Positions 1 through 7,870 of a DNA stretch of 29,584 nucleotides are shown here, piece by piece. The stretch's first letter is position 1. Each line of letters starts with the position of its first letter. The translations under genes and the position numbers were made by a program. Below the pieces are notes generated by a model. It was not told the origin of the DNA and made no database searches. It was given only the letters and a program-made list of their open reading frames with translations. Source of the stretch: Dethiothermospora halolimnae (lineage in GTDB: Bacteria; Bacillota; Clostridia; Tissierellales; VENL01). The DNA is taken from assembly GCF_037577855.1 (NCBI RefSeq), contig NZ_JBAKFX010000049.1, forward strand, positions 1 through 29,584, in the 5' to 3' direction.

Positions 1-118
1 GCCGCCGACTTCCTTCAGATTCCACCTCACGGTGGACACCCTTGTCTTCAGCTAGCACCTATATCACCTTCGGTGTTCGGGACTTTCACCCTATAGACTG
101 TGTCCATGCTGGGCACAC
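1..118 (-). mobile_element. Group IIC intron, 5' end (domain I, partial)
   Basis: Read on the minus strand from 118 downward, the sequence starts GTGTGCCCAGCATG, which fits the group II 5' consensus GUGYG. It continues with GTCTATAGGGTGAAAGTCCC, a CACCGTGAGGTG hairpin and GAATCTGAAGGAAG. From memory this closely resembles domain I of the Oceanobacillus iheyensis group IIC intron of known crystal structure. The 5' splice site would be between 119 and 118. The exon just before it is a U-tract terminator hairpin, the known insertion preference of group IIC introns. The window ends inside the intron, so its reverse transcriptase gene and 3' end are not visible. No protein-coding gene is supported in this stretch. 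The 5' boundary is secure; the exact subclass rests on recalled similarity. Confidence 0.88.
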
Positions 119-155
119 ATAAAAAAGAACATTACCTAGAGAAGGCAATGTTCTT
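119..155 (-). terminator. Rho-independent terminator of the TPP riboswitch
   Basis: In minus-strand RNA, bases 155-143 pair with 137-125: a 13-bp stem with one G-U pair and a 5-nt loop, followed by a run of six U at 126-121. The G-U pair would be an A-C mismatch on the plus strand, which supports minus-strand use. It lies directly after the TPP aptamer and is its expression platform. The group IIC intron begins immediately after the U-tract. Confidence 0.88.
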
Positions 156-164
156 TAATAAACA

Positions 165-256
165 TAATAACTTCCCTACGCTAGAATTACCTAGATCAGG
201 TTACGGGTCGAAACCAATGGGTTTCCTCTCAGCAATAAGCTCCCCAGAATTTTTAT
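165..256 (-). promoter_or_regulatory. TPP riboswitch (THI-box) aptamer
   Basis: The minus strand carries the conserved thiamine pyrophosphate aptamer blocks in the right order: GGGGAGC (245-239), CTGAGAGG (232-225), GACCCGTAACCTGATCTAGG (about 209-190) and GCGTAGGGAAG (181-171). The P1 helix is AT-rich and its outer limits are approximate. A terminator follows at 155-119, so this is a transcriptional OFF switch. The segment AGGTAAT occurs both inside the aptamer (192-186) and as the terminator 3' arm (137-131). The terminator 5' arm ATTGCCT (149-143) can therefore pair with either, which gives a simple antiterminator. The regulated gene must lie left of the window, beyond the intron; a thiamine transporter or thiamine pyrophosphokinase gene is likely by analogy with related genomes. 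The riboswitch is downstream of rpe. Confidence 0.95.
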
Positions 257-282
257 ACCCCATATATTTAGTTATAAACTAA

Positions 283-930
283 CTAAATTTCCTTAAACTT
301 TTTAGTTGTTTCAACAATATTATCTGACTTAAAGATTGCAGACCCTGCTACAAAAACATTAGCTCCGCAATCTCTTATTTCTTCTATATTATTAAGCTTA
401 ATTCCCCCATCAACTTGAATATCAATATCTAATCCCTTTGAATTTATCATTTCTTTTAATTTTTTTATTTTATCTTTCATCTGTGGAATAAAACTTTGTC
501 CCCCAAATCCAGGATTAACTGTCATTATTAAAACCATATCCAAATCATCTATAACATACTCTATTTCATTTAATGGAGTAGATGGATTCAACGCAACTGC
601 TGCTTTAATCCCTTCATTTTTAATTTGTTGAATAACCCTATGTAGATGTATTGTTGATTCTTGGTGTACAGTTATTATATCTGCCCCAGCCTGGGCAAAG
701 TCCTTTATATATCTTTCAGGTTTATCTATCATAAGATGTACATCAAAGGGAATATCAGTTACTTTCCTTAGTTGCTTTATAACAGGGGGACCAAAGGTTA
801 TATTAGGAACAAAATGTCCATCCATTATGTCTAGATGGACTAAGTCCGCTCCCCCTTCTTCTATTTTCTTTATTTGATCATTTAGTTCACTGAAATCTGC
901 TGATAATATTGATGGTGCTATTTTAGTCAT
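283..930 (-). CDS. rpe: Ribulose-phosphate 3-epimerase
   Basis: This cytosolic enzyme interconverts D-ribulose 5-phosphate and D-xylulose 5-phosphate in the pentose phosphate pathway. The 215-residue protein is a standard full-length TIM barrel. It begins with the APSILSADF block, has HLDIMDGHFVPN with metal ligand His32 and catalytic Asp34, His65 in DVHLMI, the phosphate-side loop VNPGFGGQ at 138-145, and the second catalytic Asp174 in VDGGI. The ATG has a good ribosome site (GGAGG). It starts one base after the rsgA stop codon, so the two are translated together as the last genes of the rlmN-stp-prkC-rsgA-rpe operon. In Bacillus the next gene is thiN; here the next element is a TPP riboswitch, which fits a thiamine gene having been next in line. 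Confidence 0.97.
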   Translation of the reverse strand: MTKIAPSILSADFSELNDQIKKIEEGGADLVHLDIMDGHFVPNITFGPPVIKQLRKVTDIPFDVHLMIDKPERYIKDFAQAGADIITVHQESTIHLHRVIQQIKNEGIKAAVALNPSTPLNEIEYVIDDLDMVLIMTVNPGFGGQSFIPQMKDKIKKLKEMINSKGLDIDIQVDGGIKLNNIEEIRDCGANVFVAGSAIFKSDNIVETTKKFKEI

Positions 931-931
931 T

Positions 932-1807
932 TTAATACCTCCTGTTGTCTTCGATTTCTTTTAAAAACATAAGATAATTTTCATATCGTGATTCGCTTAT
1001 ATCTCCACTTTCTACCATTGCCTTCACTTCACATTTAGGCTCTTTTCTATGTTTACATCCCCTGAATTTACAAAAGTCTTTCCATTTATATATTTCAGGA
1101 AAATAATAGTCCAATTCTTCTTCAATTATAAAGTTTATATCTAATGAGCTAAATCCTGGAGTGTCCAACACCCATCCTCCATTGTTAAGCTCCATTAGTT
1201 CTGTATGCCTTGTTGTATGTTTTCCCCTTTTTGTTTTTTTGCTAATTTGTCCTGTCCTAAGTTCTAGATTAGGTTGTATTTTATTTAGTAATGTTGACTT
1301 TCCTACACCGGAGGGACCGGCAAATACGGTTATTTTATTCTCTAATACCTTTGCTAATTCTTCTATACCTTCGCCAGTTTTAGTACTGGTTTTAATTATA
1401 TTATAACCGGCCTTTTCATATATATCAGTTATACCATTTATTTTACCATTTTCATCTAAATCAAATTTATTTATACAAATAGTAATATCTAAGTCTTGAT
1501 GCTTAGCCAAAAGTAGAAATCTATCCAATAACCATAGATTAGGTTCAGGAGCCCCAATAGCAAAAACAATTATAGCTTGATTAACATTGGCCACTGGTGG
1601 TCTTATTAACTGACTTTCTCTGTCACATATTTCCATTATATATCCTGTTTTATTTAGGTCATCACTTTGAATTAGAACTTTATCTCCAATTAACGGAGTT
1701 ATTTTTTTCTTTCTGAAAAGACCCCTAGCCTTACATTCATATAATTCATCCTTTACTTTTACTATATAAAGTCCTCCTACTCCTTTTATGATTATACCCT
1801 CTAGCAT
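932..1807 (-). CDS. rsgA: Ribosome small-subunit-dependent GTPase RsgA
   Basis: RsgA is a circularly permuted GTPase that binds the 30S subunit and checks late maturation; its GTPase activity is stimulated by the ribosome. The 291 residues show an N-terminal OB-fold (about 1-65), then G4 NKFD at 113-116, G1 GPSGVGKST at 164-172 and G3 DTPG at 215-218. That order is the hallmark permutation. A C-terminal zinc site uses Cys246, Cys251, His253 and Cys259. The length is normal for the family. The ATG overlaps the prkC stop codon as TAATG, indicating translational coupling. In Bacillus RsgA (CpgA) is a PrkC substrate, so the adjacency to the kinase is probably functional; that link is known for Bacillus and inferred here. 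Confidence 0.96.
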   Translation of the reverse strand: MLEGIIIKGVGGLYIVKVKDELYECKARGLFRKKKITPLIGDKVLIQSDDLNKTGYIMEICDRESQLIRPPVANVNQAIIVFAIGAPEPNLWLLDRFLLLAKHQDLDITICINKFDLDENGKINGITDIYEKAGYNIIKTSTKTGEGIEELAKVLENKITVFAGPSGVGKSTLLNKIQPNLELRTGQISKKTKRGKHTTRHTELMELNNGGWVLDTPGFSSLDINFIIEEELDYYFPEIYKWKDFCKFRGCKHRKEPKCEVKAMVESGDISESRYENYLMFLKEIEDNRRY

Positions 1808-3786
1808 TAATTGTCCTCCTCAAAGTTTACTGTTTTCGAACCGTAGGGTTCCCCATCAATATATATTTCAATTTTGGCACTTCCTGTTCCTGAAACGGTC
1901 AATAAAATACTTTCCTCATCGGTATTGTATGTCTTATCATGTACCAGTTCTTCCTTGTCTCCTTGTATTTTTAGTGCTTTCACCCTTACTTTTTCCTTAT
2001 TGCTCGGCAACTCTATTACCATAGTTTCCGTTTTTTCTGAATTATCATTATTGCTTTCAGAAGAATCTTCCCTATCTTCTTTATCTTTATTTTCTTCTTC
2101 CTCTGGTCCTGAACTAACCACTAAGTCTACAGTATTATTTTCCCACACTTCACTCCCAAAGGGGAAACTTTGATTTATAACTATATCTTTTTCTATCTCA
2201 TCATTATTTTTGTAGCTTATTTCTCCAACAACCAACCCTTTGCTAATAATTTCTTTCTTTGCAACTTTTATATCTTTACCTTCTAGCTTGGGCATTAAGA
2301 CAGAGGTCCTCTTTGGACCCTCACTTACAATAAAATCAATTTCACTTCCTTCGGCAACCATAGTATTAGGCTTTGGAATTTGATCTATTATAACACCACT
2401 TGGTATAACATCATCATGTTTATACTCAACATTTCCTTCCTCCAGCTTTAAGCCTCCAAGCTCAACCTCTATATCGGTAGAATACTTATTTATAAGATCA
2501 GGTACCTTAACTTGTTTTTGTCCTTTACTTGCAATAACTTTTATATCGGCTCCCACTCTTCTAGTTTCTTCTTTTCCCACATTTTGTTCTATTATATATC
2601 CTTCTTTATATTGGGAGTTATATATCTCTTTTTCAATAATAAAGTTAAACCCTGCCTCTTCAATTTCTTTTTTAGCAACTTCTATGGGCTTATTTACCAC
2701 ATATGGTACAACCACCTCAGAAGGGGGTTTAACTAAGTCCCTTATGAAAACAAAACCAAAGGCAATAGCCGATGTTAATAGAAATGCCGATAAAATAGCT
2801 ACTAATATAATAAATTTGTTATTCTTTTTACCTTTTTTAGAGTTTTCATTTTTATCCCTTCTTTTCCCTTTAAATTCTTCACCTTCATAAGGTGATTCAT
2901 TATTAACAGCAGGTATAATTATCGTTGGAGAATCACTTATATCATCAAGGTTAACAAAATTTTCCTCATCTGTATTCTTATATTTTTTCAAATCTTTAAG
3001 TAACTCTCCCACATTATTATACCTTAGACTCTGATCCTTTTTCACACATTTAGTAATAATATCCCTAATATTTTTAGGAATATTTTCCTCTACATCCGAG
3101 GGAAATAAAACATCTTCCTGAACATGTTTAAGAGCAACAGATATTGGGCTCTCCCCTTTAAATGGAACACTACCGGTTATCATCTCATACATAACTATAC
3201 CTAAAGAATATATATCTGATTTTTCATCCGTATATCCTCCCCTGGCTTGTTCAGGAGAAAAATAATGTACTGAACCTATAACATTACTTGTATTCGTTAC
3301 GGTTGAGGAAGTAGCAGCTCTAGCTATCCCAAAGTCCGTTACCTTTACCCTTCCATCTTCAGTTACCATTATGTTATGGGGTTTTATATCTCTATGAACA
3401 ATATGATTTCTATGGGCATGATTTAATCCATCAGCTATTTGCATAGTAAAGTTAAGAACTTCATTAATATTTAGTTTACCCTTTTCTCTAATAATATTCT
3501 TTAATGTAGTTCCTTTAACGTATTCCATTACAATATAATATATATCTCCTTCAACCCCAACATCATATATATTTACTATATTGGGATGGGAAAGACTGGC
3601 AGCGGCTTGGGACTCTCTTCTAAACTTATCTATAAACTCTTCATCATTTGTGAACTCAGACCTTAAGACTTTTATAGCTACATATCTATTTAAAAGCTTA
3701 CACTTAGCCTTATATACCAAAGCCATGCCTCCGCCACCTATTTTCTCAATTATCTCATATCTATTTCCCAGCACTTTTCCTATCAT
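1807..3786 (-). CDS. prkC: PASTA-domain Ser/Thr protein kinase PrkC
   Basis: This membrane-bound Hanks-type kinase senses muropeptides or lipid II outside and phosphorylates Ser/Thr targets inside. The 659 residues divide into a kinase domain (about 10-270; glycine loop at 17-20, Lys39, HRD at 131-133, DFG at 151-153), a Ser/Thr-rich activation loop (158-167), a juxtamembrane linker, one membrane helix (about 324-348), and three PASTA repeats (about 356-422, 425-491, 495-561). A very acidic linker (562-585) follows, then a short C-terminal beta-type domain (586-659) of unknown role. The topology is cytoplasmic kinase and external PASTA. The ATG lies five bases after the last base of the phosphatase stop codon, with the ribosome site inside that gene's end. 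The kinase-phosphatase pair is conserved in Firmicutes and linked to growth, spore germination and stationary-phase control. Confidence 0.96.
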   Translation of the reverse strand: MIGKVLGNRYEIIEKIGGGGMALVYKAKCKLLNRYVAIKVLRSEFTNDEEFIDKFRRESQAAASLSHPNIVNIYDVGVEGDIYYIVMEYVKGTTLKNIIREKGKLNINEVLNFTMQIADGLNHAHRNHIVHRDIKPHNIMVTEDGRVKVTDFGIARAATSSTVTNTSNVIGSVHYFSPEQARGGYTDEKSDIYSLGIVMYEMITGSVPFKGESPISVALKHVQEDVLFPSDVEENIPKNIRDIITKCVKKDQSLRYNNVGELLKDLKKYKNTDEENFVNLDDISDSPTIIIPAVNNESPYEGEEFKGKRRDKNENSKKGKKNNKFIILVAILSAFLLTSAIAFGFVFIRDLVKPPSEVVVPYVVNKPIEVAKKEIEEAGFNFIIEKEIYNSQYKEGYIIEQNVGKEETRRVGADIKVIASKGQKQVKVPDLINKYSTDIEVELGGLKLEEGNVEYKHDDVIPSGVIIDQIPKPNTMVAEGSEIDFIVSEGPKRTSVLMPKLEGKDIKVAKKEIISKGLVVGEISYKNNDEIEKDIVINQSFPFGSEVWENNTVDLVVSSGPEEEENKDKEDREDSSESNNDNSEKTETMVIELPSNKEKVRVKALKIQGDKEELVHDKTYNTDEESILLTVSGTGSAKIEIYIDGEPYGSKTVNFEEDN

Positions 3787-3790
3787 CTTT

Positions 3791-4534
3791 TCACCTCTCT
3801 TCTAAACCAATATCTACTAGTAGCGCAGTAATATTATCTATTCCACCTAAGTCATTGGCAGTATTAATTAACAAATCACAGGAACTATTTACATCTTTAG
3901 ATGACAATATTATTTCTTTGATTCTATCATTACTTACCATATTTGTAAGTCCATCTGTACAAAGGAGTATTATGTCCTTTTGATTAATACCATGACTGGT
4001 AATATCTATTTTTATGTTCTCGTCTGTCCCTAAAGCTCTAGTAATAATGTTTTTTTGAGGATGATTCATGGCCTCTTCTTCACTTATCCTACCGTTTCTA
4101 ACCAACTCTGCTACTAAGGAATGGTCTCTAGTCAATTGAATTAACTCTTTATCCCTTAACAAATATGCTCTACTATCACCTATATGACCTATAAAAACTT
4201 CACTACCAAATACAAAAGCTAAAGTTACAGTGGTACCCATTCCCCTATAATTTTCATCCTGTGATTTTAGAAAGACCCTTCTATTTGCCTCCTTAAGGGC
4301 ATAATCTATAAATTTAGGAATCTGTAGCTCATTATTTTTTAGTTTTTCTTCATTATTATAAAGAATTTCTTCTATGGTTTCAATAGCTATTTTACTAGCT
4401 ACTTCTCCAGCCTTATGTCCTCCCATTCCATCTGCCACTACAAATAAGGGTAACTCTTTTATCTTAGAATAAAAAAATGAATCCTGGTTTATATTTCTTA
4501 TTTTCCCTACATCGGTGCAAATTCCAACAAGCAC
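3791..4534 (-). CDS. stp: PP2C-type Ser/Thr phosphatase (PrpC/Stp)
   Basis: This soluble metal-dependent phosphatase reverses PrkC phosphorylation. The 247 residues hold the PPM/PP2C motifs in order: an N-terminal DVGKIRNINQD segment with an acidic metal ligand, DGMGGHKAGEVAS, GDSRAYL, LCTDGLTN and GGIDNITALLV. The length is typical of bacterial stand-alone PP2C enzymes. The start codon read here is GTG at 4534, with GAGGTG a few bases upstream; an ATG that overlaps it is in another frame. The TGA stop lies within the prkC ribosome site. The gene stands between rlmN and prkC in one operon, the same arrangement as in Bacillus. Confidence 0.95.
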   Translation of the reverse strand: MLVGICTDVGKIRNINQDSFFYSKIKELPLFVVADGMGGHKAGEVASKIAIETIEEILYNNEEKLKNNELQIPKFIDYALKEANRRVFLKSQDENYRGMGTTVTLAFVFGSEVFIGHIGDSRAYLLRDKELIQLTRDHSLVAELVRNGRISEEEAMNHPQKNIITRALGTDENIKIDITSHGINQKDIILLCTDGLTNMVSNDRIKEIILSSKDVNSSCDLLINTANDLGGIDNITALLVDIGLEER

Positions 4535-4562
4535 ATTTTCACCTCACTTTAACAAACCTACT

Positions 4563-5594
4563 TTACTTTTTATAATCTCTCCTTAACTGACCACATGCGG
4601 CATTAACATCTGAACCCATCTCTCTTCGTATGGTGGCACTTATACCCCTGACATCTAAATAGGATTTAAATCTATTGATAGATTCCTTTTTAGATTTAAC
4701 TAAATCATTCTCCTTTATAGGATTCAATGGTATTAGATTTACATGACACAATAAACCCGATAATAATTTAACTAGTTTTTCAGCATGTCTATTGGTATCA
4801 TTAACTTCATCAATTAAAGTATATTCGAAGGTTATTCGTCTATTAGTTTTTTTTATATAATATTTACATGCCTCTATTATTTCACCAATAGAATATCTGT
4901 TGGCTATAGGCATGATTTCTTGTCTGTCCTCATCAAAGGGTGTATGAAGAGAAATAGATAATGTTATAGGTAAAGCTTCTTCTGCTAATTCATATATTTT
5001 AGGTACTATACCACAGGTTGATAGGGTTATATGTCTATAACCTATATTTAAACCATTTTTATCATGAATAAGTCTTAAAAATTTTAAGACATTATCATAA
5101 TTGTCTAAAGGTTCTCCAGTACCCATGAGGACAATATTGCTAACCTTTACATTTAAATCCTTCTCTATACTATAAACTTGATCTAGAATTTCTGAAGGTG
5201 TAAGGTTTCTAACAAGTCCATCTTTTGTCGAAGCACAAAAAGAACATCCCATTTTACAACCAACTTGGGTTGATAAGCATAAAGAAACTCCATGCTTATA
5301 TTCCATCATAACACTTTCAATTATATTACTATCTTCCAATATAAACAAATATTTTTTTGTATTATCTATATTAGAATCAAATCTTTTAAATTTTTTTATA
5401 TTACCTATCTTATGGTTTTCATTTAGCTTGTCCCTTAGTTTTTTCGACAATACTGTTATGTCATCTATAGAATCCACTTTTTGTTTATGAATCCATTTAA
5501 AAACCTGTTTAGCTCTAAACTTTTTTTCATTGATTTGTAAAAATACATCTTCTAATTCTTTAAGGGTTAATGATTTTAAGTCTATTTTTTTCAA
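4563..5594 (-). CDS. rlmN: Dual-specificity rRNA/tRNA adenine-C2 methyltransferase RlmN
   Basis: RlmN is a radical SAM enzyme that makes 2-methyladenosine at 23S rRNA A2503 and at A37 of some tRNAs. The 343-residue protein has the cluster motif CxxxCxxC (Cys113, Cys117, Cys120), the conserved Cys106 seven residues earlier, and Cys334 near the C-terminus, the expected methyl-carrying residue. GTGEPLDNYDN is the glycine-rich SAM-binding strand. An N-terminal helical RNA-binding accessory domain precedes the barrel. The start is TTG at 5594 with a strong ribosome site (AGGAGGG, six bases away). It is the first gene after an extended -10 promoter, so it opens the rlmN-stp-prkC-rsgA-rpe operon. 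Cfr resistance methylases share the fold, but the context favours RlmN. Confidence 0.95.
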   Translation of the reverse strand: MKKIDLKSLTLKELEDVFLQINEKKFRAKQVFKWIHKQKVDSIDDITVLSKKLRDKLNENHKIGNIKKFKRFDSNIDNTKKYLFILEDSNIIESVMMEYKHGVSLCLSTQVGCKMGCSFCASTKDGLVRNLTPSEILDQVYSIEKDLNVKVSNIVLMGTGEPLDNYDNVLKFLRLIHDKNGLNIGYRHITLSTCGIVPKIYELAEEALPITLSISLHTPFDEDRQEIMPIANRYSIGEIIEACKYYIKKTNRRITFEYTLIDEVNDTNRHAEKLVKLLSGLLCHVNLIPLNPIKENDLVKSKKESINRFKSYLDVRGISATIRREMGSDVNAACGQLRRDYKK

Positions 5595-5623
5595 AAAATC
5601 CCTCCTGAAATTTCTTCTACTAT

Positions 5624-5652
5624 ATTATACCATATTTTTATTTTTTTCTTAA
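5624..5652 (-). promoter_or_regulatory. Candidate sigma-A promoter for the rlmN operon
   Basis: On the minus strand there is a perfect -10 TATAAT (5629-5624) preceded by TGG, giving an extended -10. A weak -35 TTAAGA lies 17 bases upstream (5652-5647). It is about 30 bases before the TTG start of rlmN. No other candidate of this quality lies in the gap. Confidence 0.6.
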
Positions 5653-5679
5653 AATATTTGATAAATTTTATAATGGAAC

Positions 5680-5740
5680 AGAAGCACCATCTGTGCTTCT
5701 TTGTTTAGTATAAAGCCCAGGGTGCAGAGAGCAAAGAGTT
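5680..5740. repeat. Intergenic hairpin plus heptamer element, copy A
   Basis: Between rsmB and rlmN lies an 8-bp inverted repeat (5680-5687 with 5693-5700) followed by TTTGTTTAG. Three degenerate heptamers then read GGGTGCA, GAGAGCA, AAGAGTT (5720-5740). The same hairpin flank and the same heptamer series occur at 22628-22696, where the stem is longer. The copy is a diverged member of a dispersed intergenic repeat. The hairpin may also end rsmB transcription, but the minus strand lacks a clean U-tract after it. Confidence 0.7.
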
Positions 5741-5753
5741 GATTTCAGATTCA

Positions 5754-7085
5754 CTATTTTTTAATTAATTTTGCTATAAAGAAACCATCTACATTATGAA
5801 TATTAGGATATAGTTCAATAAACCCTTTTTCAGCTCCTTCTATATCCTTTACCAAATCATCAAAACCTTTCAATGTGAAATCTTTATTTTCTGCTAGAAA
5901 CTTTTTAATGATTTTAATATTCTCTTCTTTGTTTGTAGTACATGTGCTATATATTAGTGTTCCCCCTTTTTTAACATACTTACTTCCATTATTTAATATT
6001 TGATATTGAAGTTTTATTAGCTCCTCTAGGTTATTTTCCTTTTTAGTCCATTTTATATCCGGTTTTCTCCTAATAAGACCAAGGCCTGAACAGGGAGCAT
6101 CTACTAAACAATAGTCTACTTTTTCTAATAATTTTTTATCAAGTTCTAAGCCATTAAACTTCTCTGTGGTAATTATATTTGTTCCTAATCTTTTAATATT
6201 TTCTTCTATCAGCTCTAACTTATGATTATAAATATCTCTAGCTATAATTTTACCCCTATTATTCATTTTTTCAGCTAAATGAGTAGATTTTCCTCCTGGA
6301 GCACTGCATACATCTATAATAAAACTATTATCCTTGGGATTCATAATTTGTCCCACTAACATTGAACTCTCGTCCTGTATTTGAAATAATCCATCTTTAA
6401 ATTCTTTAAGTCTAGTAATGTTTTTAGGATTTTCAATTATCAAACCTTCTTTAGCATATTTTGTATACTTGACTTTCAAGTTTTTTGATTCTAAACTATG
6501 AAATAACTCTTCCCTTGAAGTCTTAAGGGTATTAACCCTAATATTTAGATGGGGCTTTTTATTATTTGCAATACATATTCCCTCTGCAAAACTATATCCA
6601 TAATCTTTAATCCATTTTTTTATCATCCATTCAGGATGGGAGTATTTAACGGATAAATACTGAATTGGATTATTTTTTTTGTCTGGTAGTTCTATTTTAT
6701 TTTTATTTCTAACCACATTTCTTAAAACCCCATTTACAAAACCGTGGGTTCCTTTATGTCCATATTTCTTTGATAGTTTTACCGATTCATTTACTGCTGC
6801 ACTATCGGGAATTCTATCTAAAAATATTATTTGATAAATCCCCATTTCCAATATGTTTTTAATGGCAGGTGATATTTTTCTTAACTTTATTTTGGAAAAT
6901 TTCTTAATTATAAAATCTATATATATTTTATTTTCTAATACCCCATAAACAATCTCCCTAACAAGTCCAATATCATTATCTCTAATCCCTTTGATATTTT
7001 TATTGATGGCCATATTAGAAAAAGCATCCTTCTCATTTATCTCATACAATATCTTAAATACTTTTTGTCTTACATTTTTCTCCAC
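5754..7085 (-). CDS. rsmB: 16S rRNA m5C967 methyltransferase RsmB
   Basis: RsmB methylates C5 of a cytosine near helix 31 of 16S rRNA. The 443 residues comprise an N-terminal NusB-like RNA-binding domain (about 1-130) and a C-terminal Rossmann SAM domain. The SAM loop is DVCSAPGGKS (258-267). The two family cysteines are Cys332 in DAPCSGLG and Cys382 in STCTTN, used for catalysis and product release. The start is GTG at 7085, six bases after GGAGGG. A strong terminator hairpin ends only about 15 bases upstream of this start, which leaves no room for a promoter; expression probably depends on read-through from the peptidase gene or on a promoter inside it. Confidence 0.95.
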   Translation of the reverse strand: MEKNVRQKVFKILYEINEKDAFSNMAINKNIKGIRDNDIGLVREIVYGVLENKIYIDFIIKKFSKIKLRKISPAIKNILEMGIYQIIFLDRIPDSAAVNESVKLSKKYGHKGTHGFVNGVLRNVVRNKNKIELPDKKNNPIQYLSVKYSHPEWMIKKWIKDYGYSFAEGICIANNKKPHLNIRVNTLKTSREELFHSLESKNLKVKYTKYAKEGLIIENPKNITRLKEFKDGLFQIQDESSMLVGQIMNPKDNSFIIDVCSAPGGKSTHLAEKMNNRGKIIARDIYNHKLELIEENIKRLGTNIITTEKFNGLELDKKLLEKVDYCLVDAPCSGLGLIRRKPDIKWTKKENNLEELIKLQYQILNNGSKYVKKGGTLIYSTCTTNKEENIKIIKKFLAENKDFTLKGFDDLVKDIEGAEKGFIELYPNIHNVDGFFIAKLIKK

Positions 7086-7099
7086 AAGTATCCCTCCAT

Positions 7100-7126
7100 A
7101 AAAATAAGGGGGTCTTCTCCCCCTTA
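7100..7126 (-). terminator. Terminator between the zinc peptidase gene and rsmB
   Basis: Bases 7126-7119 pair with 7112-7105 in minus-strand RNA (TAAGGGGG stem, 6-nt loop), followed by a run of five U (7104-7100). A smaller 5-bp hairpin (7160-7173), with no U-tract, lies closer to the peptidase stop. The U-tract abuts the rsmB ribosome site. Confidence 0.8.
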
Positions 7127-7177
7127 GTATCTTAATAAAGTACTCCTTCTATACTGTGAGGGGACTCATCCCCATTA

Positions 7178-7864
7178 TTAATCGTCACTGCTACTTAACA
7201 AAATTAATCTTATTAACTGTCCAACTGCTACTAAAGTAGCCGCCACATAGGTCAATGCCGCCGCATTTAATACCTTCTTTGCAGGCTTTATTTCCTCTTG
7301 TCTCATAATACCACTTTCTAATTGTGCAAGAGCTCTACTACTGGCATTAAACTCAACGGGTAAAGTTATTATCTGAAAACCAACAACAGCTAAGTATAAG
7401 ATTATGCCTACTTTTATCAAACTTGGGTTAACAAAGAACCCTAAAATCACTATAATCCAGACAAATCTTGCACCAAAATTAGCTATTGGAGCAAGATTAT
7501 TTCTTATTGTTAGGGGAAAATATCCATTGGCATGTTGTATAGCATGCCCAACTTCATGGGCTGCTACTCCAGCTGCTGCCACTGATCTACCATTATATAC
7601 TGAACTGGAAAGTCTTAATATCTTTGTTCGTGGATCATAATGGTCTGTAAGATGTCCCCTTGTATGTTCTATTTTCACTTCATATAAACCATTCTTATCT
7701 AATATTTTTCTGGCTATTTCAGAACCGGTATATCCAGACCTACTATCTACTTTTAAATATTTATTAAATGTGGTTTTCACTTTTGTTTGGGCATAAAAAG
7801 CGAAAATCATTGCCGGTATTAATATTATAATACTTGGGTCAAACATACCATAAGGAAAATACAT
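7178..7864 (-). CDS. Neutral zinc metallopeptidase, YugP family (membrane)
   Basis: This is a 228-residue integral membrane protein. It has an N-terminal hydrophobic helix (about 8-26), a soluble segment, the zinc motif HEVGH at 103-107 in AAHEVGHAIQHANGYFP, and three further hydrophobic helices (about 130-146, 149-169, 200-222). A conserved LPVEFNASSRAL segment (168-179) probably supplies the third ligand, Glu171. This matches the Zn_peptidase_2 (YugP) family, whose substrates are not known to me. The gene follows the DUF116 gene by a few bases, with a ribosome site overlapping that gene's end, and precedes rsmB, as in many Clostridia. A role in membrane-protein turnover is only an inference. 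Confidence 0.9.
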   Translation of the reverse strand: MYFPYGMFDPSIIILIPAMIFAFYAQTKVKTTFNKYLKVDSRSGYTGSEIARKILDKNGLYEVKIEHTRGHLTDHYDPRTKILRLSSSVYNGRSVAAAGVAAHEVGHAIQHANGYFPLTIRNNLAPIANFGARFVWIIVILGFFVNPSLIKVGIILYLAVVGFQIITLPVEFNASSRALAQLESGIMRQEEIKPAKKVLNAAALTYVAATLVAVGQLIRLILLSSSDD

Positions 7865-7870
7865 ACTCTG

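Noticed and set aside
100..282. Plus-strand 60-codon frame over the left edge
   Set aside because: It covers the intron 5' end, the riboswitch and its terminator on the opposite strand; these RNA features explain the sequence.
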